64,000 nucleotides of DNA from Betaproteobacteria bacterium UBA5216 (lineage in GTDB: Bacteria; Pseudomonadota; Gammaproteobacteria; Burkholderiales; SG8-41). The stretch is taken from positions 1 through 64,000 of the forward strand of contig DHVE01000110.1 of assembly GCA_002412495.1 (NCBI GenBank), in the 5' to 3' direction. The translations under genes were made by a program, and so were the position numbers. The notes beneath the pieces are model-generated. The model ran no database searches, was not told the DNA's origin, and saw only the letters and a program-made list of their open reading frames with translations. This document shows positions 16,697 through 24,734 of the stretch, one piece after another (within the stretch, counting starts at the first letter, position 1; every line of letters starts with the position of its first letter).

Positions 16697-17482
16697 ATGG
16701 CTTTTGAATGCATCAATCTGGTGGTGGATAACGACGGCGTGGCGTTGCTGGAACTGAATCGCCCGGATCGGCTGAATGCGTTTACGCGGCAGATGATCGC
16801 CGAGTGGACGCAGGCGCTGGCCCAAATCGCCGACGACAGCCGCGCGCGCGTGGTCGTGCTCACCGGCGCGGGACGCGCGTTTTGCGCGGGCGCCGATGTG
16901 TCGGACATGACGGTAATGCAAGCGGCGGACAATGTGGAGCGCAAGAAATATCTATGGAAAGAAATCCAGAAAATTCCGCTCGCCATGGAGCGCCTGGAAA
17001 TTCCGGTGATCGCCGCCGTCAACGGCACGGCGCGCGGTGCGGGCCTCGACATGGCTCTGATGTGCGACATCCGGATGTGCGCGCAATCATCGACATTCGC
17101 CGAGAGCTATATCAACATGGGCGTGATTTCCGGCGACGGCGGCACTTGGTTTCTGCCTCGCGTGGTGGGCGTGTCGCGCGCGCTGGAGTTGCTGTGGACG
17201 GGCCGCGTGGTCGATGCGCTTGAAGCCGAACGCATCGGCATCGTCAGTCGCGTGTTGCCGGACGCCGAAGTGCGCACCGAGGCGATGAAGCTCGCGCGCA
17301 CCATCGCCGCGCAGCCGCCGCAAGCGATCACGCTGATGAAACGCGCGGTGTATCACGGGCTGGCGGGTGGCACGCTGGCCGCGCACCTGGACATGATTTC
17401 ATCGCACATGGCGGTGGTGTTTGATACGCCGGAATTCAACGATCGGTTGAACGCGTTTCGTGCGCGCACCAAGAAGTCATAG
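16697..17482 (+). CDS. Crotonase-family protein lacking both hydratase glutamates
   Basis: About 261 residues from the ATG at 16697 (MAFECINLVVDN). Crotonase fold landmarks: LLELNRPDRLNAFT, VVLTGAGRAFCAGADVSDM (oxyanion hole) and NGTARGAGLDMALMCDIRMC. At the first catalytic Glu position the sequence has Asp (GAGLD), and at the second it reads AESYINMG, without the Glu of hydratases. The fold and CoA binding look intact, so it may be an isomerase, hydrolase or other crotonase rather than a classical enoyl-CoA hydratase. It follows the deletion scar by 200 nt and precedes a secreted protein of unknown function. Confidence 0.85.
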   Translation: MAFECINLVVDNDGVALLELNRPDRLNAFTRQMIAEWTQALAQIADDSRARVVVLTGAGRAFCAGADVSDMTVMQAADNVERKKYLWKEIQKIPLAMERLEIPVIAAVNGTARGAGLDMALMCDIRMCAQSSTFAESYINMGVISGDGGTWFLPRVVGVSRALELLWTGRVVDALEAERIGIVSRVLPDAEVRTEAMKLARTIAAQPPQAITLMKRAVYHGLAGGTLAAHLDMISSHMAVVFDTPEFNDRLNAFRARTKKS

Positions 17483-17522
17483 AAGTAATTTTGTCGGCTC
17501 ACCCAAACCGAAAGGAGAAAAC

Positions 17523-18617
17523 TTGAACTTACGTCTTGGCTTTGCACTGTCGTCACTCGCCACGGCACTCGCTGCCGCATTGCTGGTTAGCCCTACCACA
17601 TTGGCGCAAGTGACGCCCGCCGTCCCCACGGCGGCGCCTGCCGCGACATCCGTGCCGGAATCAGACCCGGCGATGCGATTGCCGGAACTCAAAGCCAGTG
17701 AGTGGTTTGATGGACAGGCGGGAGGCACGTTTGGCGAGAAGGCGGTGAATTTGCTACCGCGCGCGAAACGTGTTGCGGTGGTTGGGTTCAAAGTCATTTT
17801 TGTCAATGAGACCTTCGCGCGTGCGCGCGTTCGTGCAAGCTATATGCCTGGCCGGGATACGTCGGGCGCCAGCGCTGCGATGCAGGTGAATCTGACCGGC
17901 GTGGATACCGCGACGCTGCAAGCACTGACCGATCAAGCCTACGCGCGATTCGTCGCTCAATTGCGCGCGGCCGGGCGCGAGGTGGTGACCATCACGGATG
18001 CGAAATGGGATTACAGCGAATTTCAGTCCATGCCCGCGCCTGCCGAAGTAAGCGAGGACACCACCAAGGGAAGCGCTTTTACACCGGCGGGAATGCCGCT
18101 TTGGTTTCAAATCGCTGAGTTCGCCGGCCCCAGGCTTGAGCAGACCAACGGCAGGGCCATGGCAGCGGCGTCGTTCAAAGCTGGCGGGCCCCTCATGTTA
18201 TCGACTACCGTGGTGGTAGATTTCGCGCAAATGGCATCGAGCGGCAATCGCAGCGGCTTGGTCGCCCGCACGGCGGAAGTGGGCACGACGCTGGCGATGG
18301 GTGTGCATCGGCTTGATACACGATTGGTACGCGCGGAAGAGGCCAAGTCCGGCATCGTGTATAAAGGTGACGATGCTTGGTTGCGTCTCACCAAACCGCT
18401 TGAAACCGACCTTGAATTCGCCGTGCTGAAAGTGGCGGAGAAAGATCATGGCACCGGCGTTGGCGGATTCCTCTCGCGCGCTTTCGTGGGCACCGGCAAG
18501 ACGGCGTTTCGCCGTGCTGAAACCTCAAACAACGAATACAGCAAGGCGGCAACCGCCGTGCTGGAACGCGCGACCGGGTTATTGGCAAAACTGTTCGCGG
18601 AAAACGCACCGCAGTGA
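17523..18617 (+). CDS. Exported protein of unknown function
   Basis: About 364 residues. The start is the TTG at 17523, chosen because AAAGGAGAAAAC lies just upstream and a clean signal peptide begins there (LGFALSSLATALAAALLVSP, cleavage near TTLAQ). An Ala/Pro/Thr-rich linker follows, then a mostly soluble domain with VAVVGFKVIFVNETFARARV, LTDQAYARFVAQLRAAGREV, and STTVVVDFAQMASSGNRSG. The mix of a 'conserved core, DUF-like' pattern and no membrane segment suggests a periplasmic protein. I do not recognise the family. It lies between a crotonase and a Bug gene, all on the plus strand, but co-function is not evident. Confidence 0.7.
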   Translation: MNLRLGFALSSLATALAAALLVSPTTLAQVTPAVPTAAPAATSVPESDPAMRLPELKASEWFDGQAGGTFGEKAVNLLPRAKRVAVVGFKVIFVNETFARARVRASYMPGRDTSGASAAMQVNLTGVDTATLQALTDQAYARFVAQLRAAGREVVTITDAKWDYSEFQSMPAPAEVSEDTTKGSAFTPAGMPLWFQIAEFAGPRLEQTNGRAMAAASFKAGGPLMLSTTVVVDFAQMASSGNRSGLVARTAEVGTTLAMGVHRLDTRLVRAEEAKSGIVYKGDDAWLRLTKPLETDLEFAVLKVAEKDHGTGVGGFLSRAFVGTGKTAFRRAETSNNEYSKAATAVLERATGLLAKLFAENAPQ

Positions 18618-18704
18618 TCCATCAACCGGCACACGTTTGCGTGATTTGGGCGGTGACGACCCTCTGGGTGATTCAGTCAGCAATAAACATACGCAGTTGA
18701 TTTT

Positions 18705-19661
18705 ATGATGAAATTTTTAACGCTTTTGACACTACTGATTGGGGCATGGGGCTCACCGGTTATCGCACAATCCTACCCCGCCAAATCGGTGCGCCTGGTG
18801 GTGGGCTTTGGCACTGGCGGCGGCACCGATACGCTGTCCCGCGTGTTGAGCCGCAAGCTCGCCGACACGTGGCCGCAATCGCTGGTGGTGGAAAATCGGC
18901 CGGGCGCGGATGGCTCCATCGCCACGGAAATCGTCGCAAAGGCGCCTGCCGACGGCTACACGCTGGTGATGGTTTCCAACGCGCATACCATCACGCCGTT
19001 TCAACGCAAGCTCGCCTATGATCCGGTGAAGGATTTCGCACCGGTATCGCTGATCGGCAGCAATCCCAACCTGCTGTTGCTACATCCATCGCTGCCGGCA
19101 AAAACGCTGAAGGAACTCGTAGCGCTCGCCAAATCGCGCCCAAACGAAATGGCGTTTGCGTCCAGTGGCGCGGGCACGTCGCCGTATCTCGCGATGGAGT
19201 TGTTGAAATCGATCACCGGCATGAAGCTCACGCACGTGCCCTATAAAGGCAGCGGGCCGGCGGTGATTGATCTGATCGGCGGACACGTGCAACTGATGTT
19301 CGGTGCCGTGTCCACCACGGTTTCGCATCTACAAAATGGGCGGCTACGCGCCATCGCCATCAGCAGCCCGCAACGCTGGCCGGCGCTACCGGAAATCCCA
19401 ACCGTGGCGGAATCCGGCGTGCCGGGTTTCGAAGCCAGCACCTGGTACGGCGTGCTGGCGCCCGCTGGTACGCCGCAAGCCATCGTCACCAAACTTCATA
19501 CCGACATGGTGGCGGCCATCACCGCGCAGGACATCCGCAAACATCTCGTCGATCTCGGCATCAGCACCATTGCCAACTCGCCGCGTGAATTCAGCGACGT
19601 GATCCGCAACGACATGGCGCGGTGGGGCAAGTTGATACGGAGCTTGGAGCGGCAGAAATAA
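18705..19661 (+). CDS. Bug/TctC-family binding protein (copy 4)
   Basis: A 318-residue exported binding protein; ATG at 18705 or 18708. Signal peptide KFLTLLTLLIGAWGSPVIAQ. The Bug core is complete: KSVRLVVGFGTGGGTDTLSR, VVENRPGADGSIATEIVAK, PADGYTLVMVSNAHTITP, HVPYKGSGPAVIDLIGGHVQ, PTVAESGVPGFEAS. It is separate from the main rightward operon, 87 nt after the exported unknown protein. It ends 45 nt from a convergent crotonase gene, with a hairpin between. It probably binds a carboxylate for uptake or sensing. Confidence 0.9.
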   Translation: MMKFLTLLTLLIGAWGSPVIAQSYPAKSVRLVVGFGTGGGTDTLSRVLSRKLADTWPQSLVVENRPGADGSIATEIVAKAPADGYTLVMVSNAHTITPFQRKLAYDPVKDFAPVSLIGSNPNLLLLHPSLPAKTLKELVALAKSRPNEMAFASSGAGTSPYLAMELLKSITGMKLTHVPYKGSGPAVIDLIGGHVQLMFGAVSTTVSHLQNGRLRAIAISSPQRWPALPEIPTVAESGVPGFEASTWYGVLAPAGTPQAIVTKLHTDMVAAITAQDIRKHLVDLGISTIANSPREFSDVIRNDMARWGKLIRSLERQK

Positions 19662-19669
19662 GGATATTG

Positions 19670-19701
19670 TAGGGCGGAAGGCGCTGCGCTTTTCCGCCCT
19701 A
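19670..19701. terminator. Hairpin between convergent genes (possible bidirectional terminator)
   Basis: TAGGGCGGAA (19670-19679) pairs perfectly with TTCCGCCCTA (19692-19701) around a 12-nt loop that itself reads GGCGCTGCGCTT. It lies exactly between the stops of the convergent Bug (19661) and crotonase (19707) genes. No U-run follows on either strand. The same type of sequence occurs as a dispersed repeat in many proteobacteria, so it may be both a repeat and a transcription barrier. Confidence 0.5.
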
Positions 19702-19706
19702 TGCAG

Positions 19707-20519
19707 TCAATCCCCTTCGAACACCGGCTTTTGCTTGTTCGCAAACGCGTGATACGCGCGATGAAAATCCTGCGTCTGCATGCAGATTGCCTGGCCTTCG
19801 GCTTCGGCTTCGATGGCTTCGTCGAGGCCCATGTTCCATTCCTGATGCAGCAGTTTTTTGGTCATGCCGTGCGCGAAAGTCGGGCCATCCGCCAGTGAAC
19901 GCGCCATGTCCTGCGCGGCGGCGAGCACTTTTTCCGGCTCGTGGATTGCGTTGTAAAAGCCAAACCGCTCGGCTTCTTCGCCGCCCATCGAACGCCCGGT
20001 GTATAAGAGATCGGACGCGCGGCCCTGGCCAATGATGCGCGGCAGCAGCGAACACGCGCCCATGTCGGCGCCCGCGAGGCCCACGCGCACGAACAGAAAC
20101 GCCACCTTGCTGCGCGCCGTGCCGTAGCGCAGGTCGGAACCGCAGGCGATCATCGCGCCGGCACCGGCGCAAATGCCGTCGATGGCGGCGACAATCGGTT
20201 GCGGACACGCACGCATGGCTTTCACCAAATCGCCGGTCATGCGGGTGAATTCGAGCAGACCGGGCATTTTCATTTTGGTCAGCGGGCCGATGATTTCATG
20301 CACGTCGCCGCCGGAGCAGAAGTTTTCGCCGGCGCCGGTGACGACCACCGTCTTCACGTCATCGACGTAATTGAGCGCGCGAAAGGTGTCGCGCAACTCG
20401 GCATACGACTCAAACGTAAGCGGGTTCTTGCGCTCGGGACGGTTCAAGGTAACGGTGGCAACTTTGCCCTGCACTTCCCATTTGAAATGTTTGGGTTTGA
20501 AATCGGCGGCTTTGGTCAT
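19707..20519 (-). CDS. Crotonase-family protein (divergent active site)
   Basis: A 270-residue crotonase. VATVTLNRPERKNPLTFESY is at the N-terminus, VVVTGAGENFCSGGDVHEII forms the oxyanion-hole block, and DGICAGAGAMIACGSDLRYG plus FLFVRVGLAGADMGACSLLP are in the core. Both glutamates of enoyl-CoA hydratase are absent (GAGAM for GGGCE; VRVGLAG for PEILLG). It may be an isomerase, lyase or hydrolase of an unusual CoA ester. The C-terminus (FHRAYHAFANKQKPVFEGD) is of normal length. The SDR gene lies upstream on the same strand, 132 nt away across a long palindrome. Confidence 0.86.
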   Translation of the reverse strand: MTKAADFKPKHFKWEVQGKVATVTLNRPERKNPLTFESYAELRDTFRALNYVDDVKTVVVTGAGENFCSGGDVHEIIGPLTKMKMPGLLEFTRMTGDLVKAMRACPQPIVAAIDGICAGAGAMIACGSDLRYGTARSKVAFLFVRVGLAGADMGACSLLPRIIGQGRASDLLYTGRSMGGEEAERFGFYNAIHEPEKVLAAAQDMARSLADGPTFAHGMTKKLLHQEWNMGLDEAIEAEAEGQAICMQTQDFHRAYHAFANKQKPVFEGD

Positions 20520-20560
20520 ATCGGATTCTCAAGAAATTAAATAAAAACAAATGCTTAGAT

Positions 20561-20629
20561 ACGGATTTACGCAGATGAACGCAGATTAAAACCCCATACG
20601 GTTATCTGCGCAAATCTGCGTAAATCCGT
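20561..20629. repeat. Long intergenic inverted repeat, 26-nt arms
   Basis: The arms are 20561-20586 (ACGGATTTACGCAGAT followed by GAACGCAGAT) and 20604-20629 (ATCTGCGCAA followed by ATCTGCGTAAATCCGT). The outer 16 bp pair perfectly and three mismatches lie inside; the loop is 17 nt. Each arm also contains a direct GCAGAT duplication. It separates the SDR stop (20652) from the crotonase start (20519). Similar CGGATTTACGCAGAT repeats are widespread in proteobacterial intergenic DNA. Confidence 0.75.
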
Positions 20630-20651
20630 GTCAAAAATGTCTTTGACCTTC

Positions 20652-21398
20652 TCAATCCTGCATCGTCAACCCGCCGCTCACACTGAGCACTTGCCCGGTG
20701 AGATACGACGCGCGATCGCTGGCAAAAAACAAAATCGCATCGGCCACGTCCGACGGCTGCGCAAAACGCCGGAACGGTATCGCGCGCATCAGGGCTTCGC
20801 GTTGCTTGTCGGGAATCGACGCCAGTAGCGGAGTGTCGGTCGGGCCGGGACACACGCAGTTGACGTTGAGTTTGTAACGCGCGGTTTCGCGCGCAAGCGA
20901 CTTGGTAAACGCGATCACCGCGCCCTTGCTGCCCGCGTACACTGCTTCGCCGCCGCTGCCCGCGCGTCCGGCATCGCTGGCGACATTGACGATTTTGCCT
21001 TCGGCGCGCGCGATCATCTTCGGTAAAAACACATGCACCACGCGTAGCGTGCCGGTGTAATTCAGATCGATCAGCTTCTGCCACAAATCGGGCGTGGTGT
21101 TCACGAAGGCCTCGATCTTGCTCCAGCCCGCCACATTGACGAGTACATCCACGTTGTCGGCGCTGGCGTACGCCGCGTCACGAAAGCGCGCGACGGCGGC
21201 ATCGCTGGTGACATCCAGCGGCACAAATGATGCCGTGTGCCCCGCGGCCTTGAGTTGATGGGCGGCCTGCTCGCCAGCCGTGGTGTTGATGTCGCCAATA
21301 ATCACGGCCGCGCCCGCGGCGGCCAGCGTTTGCGCGGTGGCAAGACCGATGCCCGATGCGCCGCCCGTTACCACCGCCGTTTTTCCATTTAGCTTCAT
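20652..21398 (-). CDS. SDR-family NAD(P)-dependent oxidoreductase
   Basis: About 248 residues from the ATG at 21398 (MKLNGKTAVVTGG); a longer open frame upstream adds only non-conserved residues. Classical SDR: coenzyme-binding TGGASGIG (residues ~10-17), NVAG, the catalytic YAGSKGA (Tyr and Lys four apart), and the family's PG motif CVCPGPTDTPLL. GDIN after the second beta strand has an acidic residue, which favours NAD(H) over NADP(H). It likely oxidises a 3-hydroxyacyl-CoA or a related alcohol in the same beta-oxidation-like route as the crotonase downstream. Substrate not determinable. Confidence 0.88.
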   Translation of the reverse strand: MKLNGKTAVVTGGASGIGLATAQTLAAAGAAVIIGDINTTAGEQAAHQLKAAGHTASFVPLDVTSDAAVARFRDAAYASADNVDVLVNVAGWSKIEAFVNTTPDLWQKLIDLNYTGTLRVVHVFLPKMIARAEGKIVNVASDAGRAGSGGEAVYAGSKGAVIAFTKSLARETARYKLNVNCVCPGPTDTPLLASIPDKQREALMRAIPFRRFAQPSDVADAILFFASDRASYLTGQVLSVSGGLTMQD

Positions 21399-21540
21399 AA
21401 TGTTTGATTTTCCGTGATGCGTTCTATTGGGTTTTGATGCGTTCATCTTGTGGATGCATTTTCACTGCGTGCGGCACGCATTTTAACCTACCCCCGTGCG
21501 CGCCCTGCTGTGATGCAAGGCGCGCGCGAGATGTGATAAC

Positions 21541-22728
21541 GTGAAAACCATGATGAACATCAACAACGCGTTTCTCGAATGGCCCTTTTTTGAGGACTCA
21601 CACCGGCGGCTGGCCTCCGATCTGGAAGCGTGGGTAAACACGCATCACGAAGCACTGGCGGCCGAAGGCATCGACGAGATCACCGCCGTACGTGCCATCG
21701 CAAAGCGGCTGGGCGACGGCGGTTGGCTGCGATATTTGCTGCCGCAATCGCTGGGCGGCCCGCACGCGCGCGTGGATGTGCGCAGCCTTTGCATCGCCCG
21801 CGACGTGATCGCGCGCTGTTCCGGCCTTGCCGACTGCACCTTCGCAATGCAAGGCTTGGGCGCGGTGCCCATCGTGTTGTTTGGTTCCGCTACACAGCAA
21901 GCGGCTTATCTGCCGCGCATCGCCGATGGCTCGTGCATCACGGGATTTTGCTTGTCGGAAGTCGAAGCAGGTTCGGATGTTTCGGCGTTGCGAACCCGTG
22001 CGCAGCGTGATGGTGGCGATTTCGTTCTGAACGGCCGCAAGACCTGGATATCCAACGCCGGCGCCGCGGATGCCTATGTGGTGTTTGCGCGCACGGGCGA
22101 AGCGCCAAGGGAATCCGGTTCCAAGGGCTTATCGGCGTTCGTGGTGGATGCCAGCACGCCCGGGCTATCCGTGCCCGAATCCATACAGGTCGTTGCGCCC
22201 CATGTCATCGGCACCGTCGCGTTCGACAACTGCCGCGTGCCCGCAAGTCAAATGCTGGGACAGCCCGGCGACGGTTTCAAGGTTGCCATGTCCACGCTCG
22301 ACGTGATGCGCTCCACCGTGGGCGCGGCTGCTCTGGGCTTTGCACGGCGGGCGCTGGCCGAGGCAAGACAACACGTCAAGGCGCGGCAGGTGTTCGGTCA
22401 GGCTCTCGCGCAGTTTCAGGCAACGCAAATGCGCATTGCCGACATGGCGTTGGAGGTCGATACATCCGCCTTGCTGGTGTATCGCGCGGCATGGACCAAG
22501 GACACCCTGCGCGATCGCGTTACGCTCGAAGCGTCAATGGCCAAACTGCACGCCACCGAGGCCGCGCAGCGCGTGATCGATTCGGCGGTGCAATTGTTCG
22601 GCGGGCTGGGTGTCACCGTCGGCAGCACGGTGGAACGCCTTTATCGCGAAATACGCCCGCTGCGGATTTATGAAGGCACGAGCGAGATTCAGAAACTGAT
22701 CATCAGTACACAAGTGCTGGGGAAATAG
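21541..22728 (+). CDS. Acyl-CoA dehydrogenase (canonical active site)
   Basis: A 395-residue acyl-CoA dehydrogenase. Candidate starts are GTG 21541 and ATG 21550/21553; none has a strong ribosome site. Features: LPQSLGGPHARVDVRSLC, FCLSEVEAGSDVSALRTRA (FAD-binding beta-domain), RKTWISNAGAADAYVVFART, RQVFGQALAQFQATQMRIAD, LFGGLGVTVGSTVERLYR, and RIYEGTSEIQKLI with the catalytic Glu of YEGT. That Glu is missing from the paralogue at 2898, so the two enzymes should use different acyl-CoAs. It is divergent from the SDR gene and ends just before the convergent polyphosphate operon. Confidence 0.9.
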   Translation: MKTMMNINNAFLEWPFFEDSHRRLASDLEAWVNTHHEALAAEGIDEITAVRAIAKRLGDGGWLRYLLPQSLGGPHARVDVRSLCIARDVIARCSGLADCTFAMQGLGAVPIVLFGSATQQAAYLPRIADGSCITGFCLSEVEAGSDVSALRTRAQRDGGDFVLNGRKTWISNAGAADAYVVFARTGEAPRESGSKGLSAFVVDASTPGLSVPESIQVVAPHVIGTVAFDNCRVPASQMLGQPGDGFKVAMSTLDVMRSTVGAAALGFARRALAEARQHVKARQVFGQALAQFQATQMRIADMALEVDTSALLVYRAAWTKDTLRDRVTLEASMAKLHATEAAQRVIDSAVQLFGGLGVTVGSTVERLYREIRPLRIYEGTSEIQKLIISTQVLGK

Positions 22729-22758
22729 CTTCGTCAAATTCCCAAAGCGCTGCCATGT

Positions 22759-24267
22759 TCAGCGTTGCCCGGTCTTTTCACCAACCCACTTCAGGCCCTG
22801 CTCAATCGCCGCCACCATTGTCCTAAGCACCTTGATGCGCGCGTAATACTTGTTGTTGGCTTCGACCAGTGTCCACGGTGCCGTGGCAGTAGAGGTGCGA
22901 TCCACCATTTCGGATACCGCCACTTCATAGTCGTCCCACTTCTTGCGATTTCGCCAGTCTTCCGCCGTGATTTTGAATCGCTTGAAGCTCACTTGTTCGC
23001 GCGCCTTGAACCGTTTGTACTGTTCCTCCTTGCTGATGGCGAGCCAGAATTTAACCAGCACCACGTTATGATCCGTCAGTTGCTGTTCGAAGTCGTTGAT
23101 TTCCGAATAGGCTCGCATCCAGTCCGCTTCCGAGCAAAATTTTTCGACGCGCTCCACCAGCACACGGCCATACCAGGTGCGGTCAAAGATGGTAACGCGC
23201 CCGCGCCGCGGCACATGGCGCCAGAAGCGCCACAGATACGGTTGCGCGCGCTCTTCCTGCGTGGGCGCGGCAACCGATACGTTCTGGTATAGGCGGGCAT
23301 CCAGCGCACCCGTCACACGGCGAATCGCGCCGCCCTTGCCGGCGGCATCATTGCCTTCGAACGCAGCAATCACGGACAGGCGTTTGTAGCGCTTGTCGCG
23401 CGTCAAGAGATTCAGCCGGCCCTGCCATTTATCGAGTTCACGCTCGTAGTCCTTGCGCGTCAGGTCCTGGTCGAGCTTGAGCGCACGCAGCACGTTCAGA
23501 TTGTCGGCCGGCGGCAACAGCGGCTGGCCGCGTTGCGCCGCGGCCTTAACGGGCTTCGCGTCCAGGCGCGCTCGCATGGCCGTGAGCAAATGCCGCCCGA
23601 CGGTCAACGAACGGTAGCGCGAATCCATGCCGGGCACCACGATCCAGGGCGCATCCCCTGTCGATGTTTCACGCAGAAACGGTTCGCAAACCTTGATGAA
23701 ATCGTCGTATAACTTGAAGTATTTCCACTCCATGTCAGTGACGCGCCACGCGGTTTTGGGGTCTTTTTCCAGCGCCTTCAGTCTTTTTTTCTGCTGATCT
23801 TTTGACAAATGAAACCAGAACTTCACCAGCATCACGCCTTCGTCCGTGAGCATTTTTTCGAGGCGCTGAATGTCACCGATATAATCGCCCAGTTCGCGCT
23901 TGGAAATGGAGCCCTGTACCCGCAACACAATGGGCACGGTGTGCCACGCGCCGAAAAAAATGCCGATGGTTCCCTTGGGCGGCAGCGCGCGCCAGTAGCG
24001 CCACATCAGGGGCCGGTCGCGCTCTTCATCGGACAGCTCCGGAAACGCATGGGTTTGGATGTGACGCGGATCCATCCACTCGTTCAACAAGTTGACGGTT
24101 TCTCCCTTCCCTGCGCCCTCCACGCCTGCGATCAGGATGACCACGGGAAACGTGCCGTTTTCCTTGAGATCATATTGCGCGTGCAACAGCGCCTCGCGCA
24201 GTTTGCGTTCCTCGCGTTGAAACGCAGTCTTGTCTATTCGATGGTCAAGGTTAGCCGAGTCAAACAT
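22759..24267 (-). CDS. pap: Polyphosphate:AMP phosphotransferase (two-domain PPK2)
   Basis: About 502 residues from the ATG at 24267 (MFDSANLDHRID). Two fused PPK2 domains are visible: the first has Walker A GVEGAGKGETVNLLNEWMDP and the lid DERDRPLMWRYWRALPPKG; the second has EGNDAAGKGGAIRRVTGALD and EERAQPYLWRFWRHVPRRG followed by IFDRTWYGRVLVERV. Two-domain PPK2s transfer phosphate from polyphosphate to AMP to make ADP. It directly follows sixA (1 nt) and belongs to a string with CHAD and ppk1. All motifs of the C-terminal catalytic domain look intact. Confidence 0.9.
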   Translation of the reverse strand: MFDSANLDHRIDKTAFQREERKLREALLHAQYDLKENGTFPVVILIAGVEGAGKGETVNLLNEWMDPRHIQTHAFPELSDEERDRPLMWRYWRALPPKGTIGIFFGAWHTVPIVLRVQGSISKRELGDYIGDIQRLEKMLTDEGVMLVKFWFHLSKDQQKKRLKALEKDPKTAWRVTDMEWKYFKLYDDFIKVCEPFLRETSTGDAPWIVVPGMDSRYRSLTVGRHLLTAMRARLDAKPVKAAAQRGQPLLPPADNLNVLRALKLDQDLTRKDYERELDKWQGRLNLLTRDKRYKRLSVIAAFEGNDAAGKGGAIRRVTGALDARLYQNVSVAAPTQEERAQPYLWRFWRHVPRRGRVTIFDRTWYGRVLVERVEKFCSEADWMRAYSEINDFEQQLTDHNVVLVKFWLAISKEEQYKRFKAREQVSFKRFKITAEDWRNRKKWDDYEVAVSEMVDRTSTATAPWTLVEANNKYYARIKVLRTMVAAIEQGLKWVGEKTGQR

Positions 24268-24268
24268 T

Positions 24269-24730
24269 TCAGTCCTTTCGTAACATGTCCGGGGCCATGA
24301 CAGCGCGCAGTACCGCGTAGCGCTGGCCACCGCGTGAACGTGCTGTAAACCACCACGCCATTCCCTTCCTGATGCTCAAGTCACCCGCAGTGCGCATGAG
24401 CAGCATGGACGCGACTTGCCCCAACGTGGGCTGGTGGCCAACCACCACTGTCGTTCGCACGGATTGCGGCCAGCGTGCAACCTTCAAAACATGTTGAACT
24501 TCCGCAGATGTATCGAGTTCGGCACGGGTCACGATCTCACGCTCCAGTGCGGCGGCCGTCTGCTGCGCGCGCCGGGCCGGACTGGCCAGTATCAGCGCGT
24601 CGTCGGGCAACCGCGCATTAAGCCATGCGGCCATCCGCTTGGCCTGCGTATGTCCCTTCCCTGTCAACTCGCGTTCGGCATCAGGGTAGCCGTCCGCCGC
24701 TTCGGCATGGCGCCACAGTATGATATCCAT
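24269..24730 (-). CDS. sixA: SixA-type phosphohistidine phosphatase
   Basis: About 153 residues from the ATG at 24730. Histidine-phosphatase superfamily: the phospho-accepting RHAEA lies at the N-terminus (MDIILWRHAEA), followed by ARRAQQTAAAL and the second His in TTVVVGHQPTLGQV. SixA removes phosphate from phosphohistidine domains such as ArcB HPt or PTS NPr in enterobacteria. Here it lies between CHAD and the polyphosphate:AMP phosphotransferase with gaps of 4 and 1 nt, so it is translated with polyphosphate genes. A role connected to phosphohistidine intermediates of polyphosphate kinase is conceivable but speculative. Confidence 0.85.
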   Translation of the reverse strand: MDIILWRHAEAADGYPDAERELTGKGHTQAKRMAAWLNARLPDDALILASPARRAQQTAAALEREIVTRAELDTSAEVQHVLKVARWPQSVRTTVVVGHQPTLGQVASMLLMRTAGDLSIRKGMAWWFTARSRGGQRYAVLRAVMAPDMLRKD

Positions 24731-24734
24731 GATT

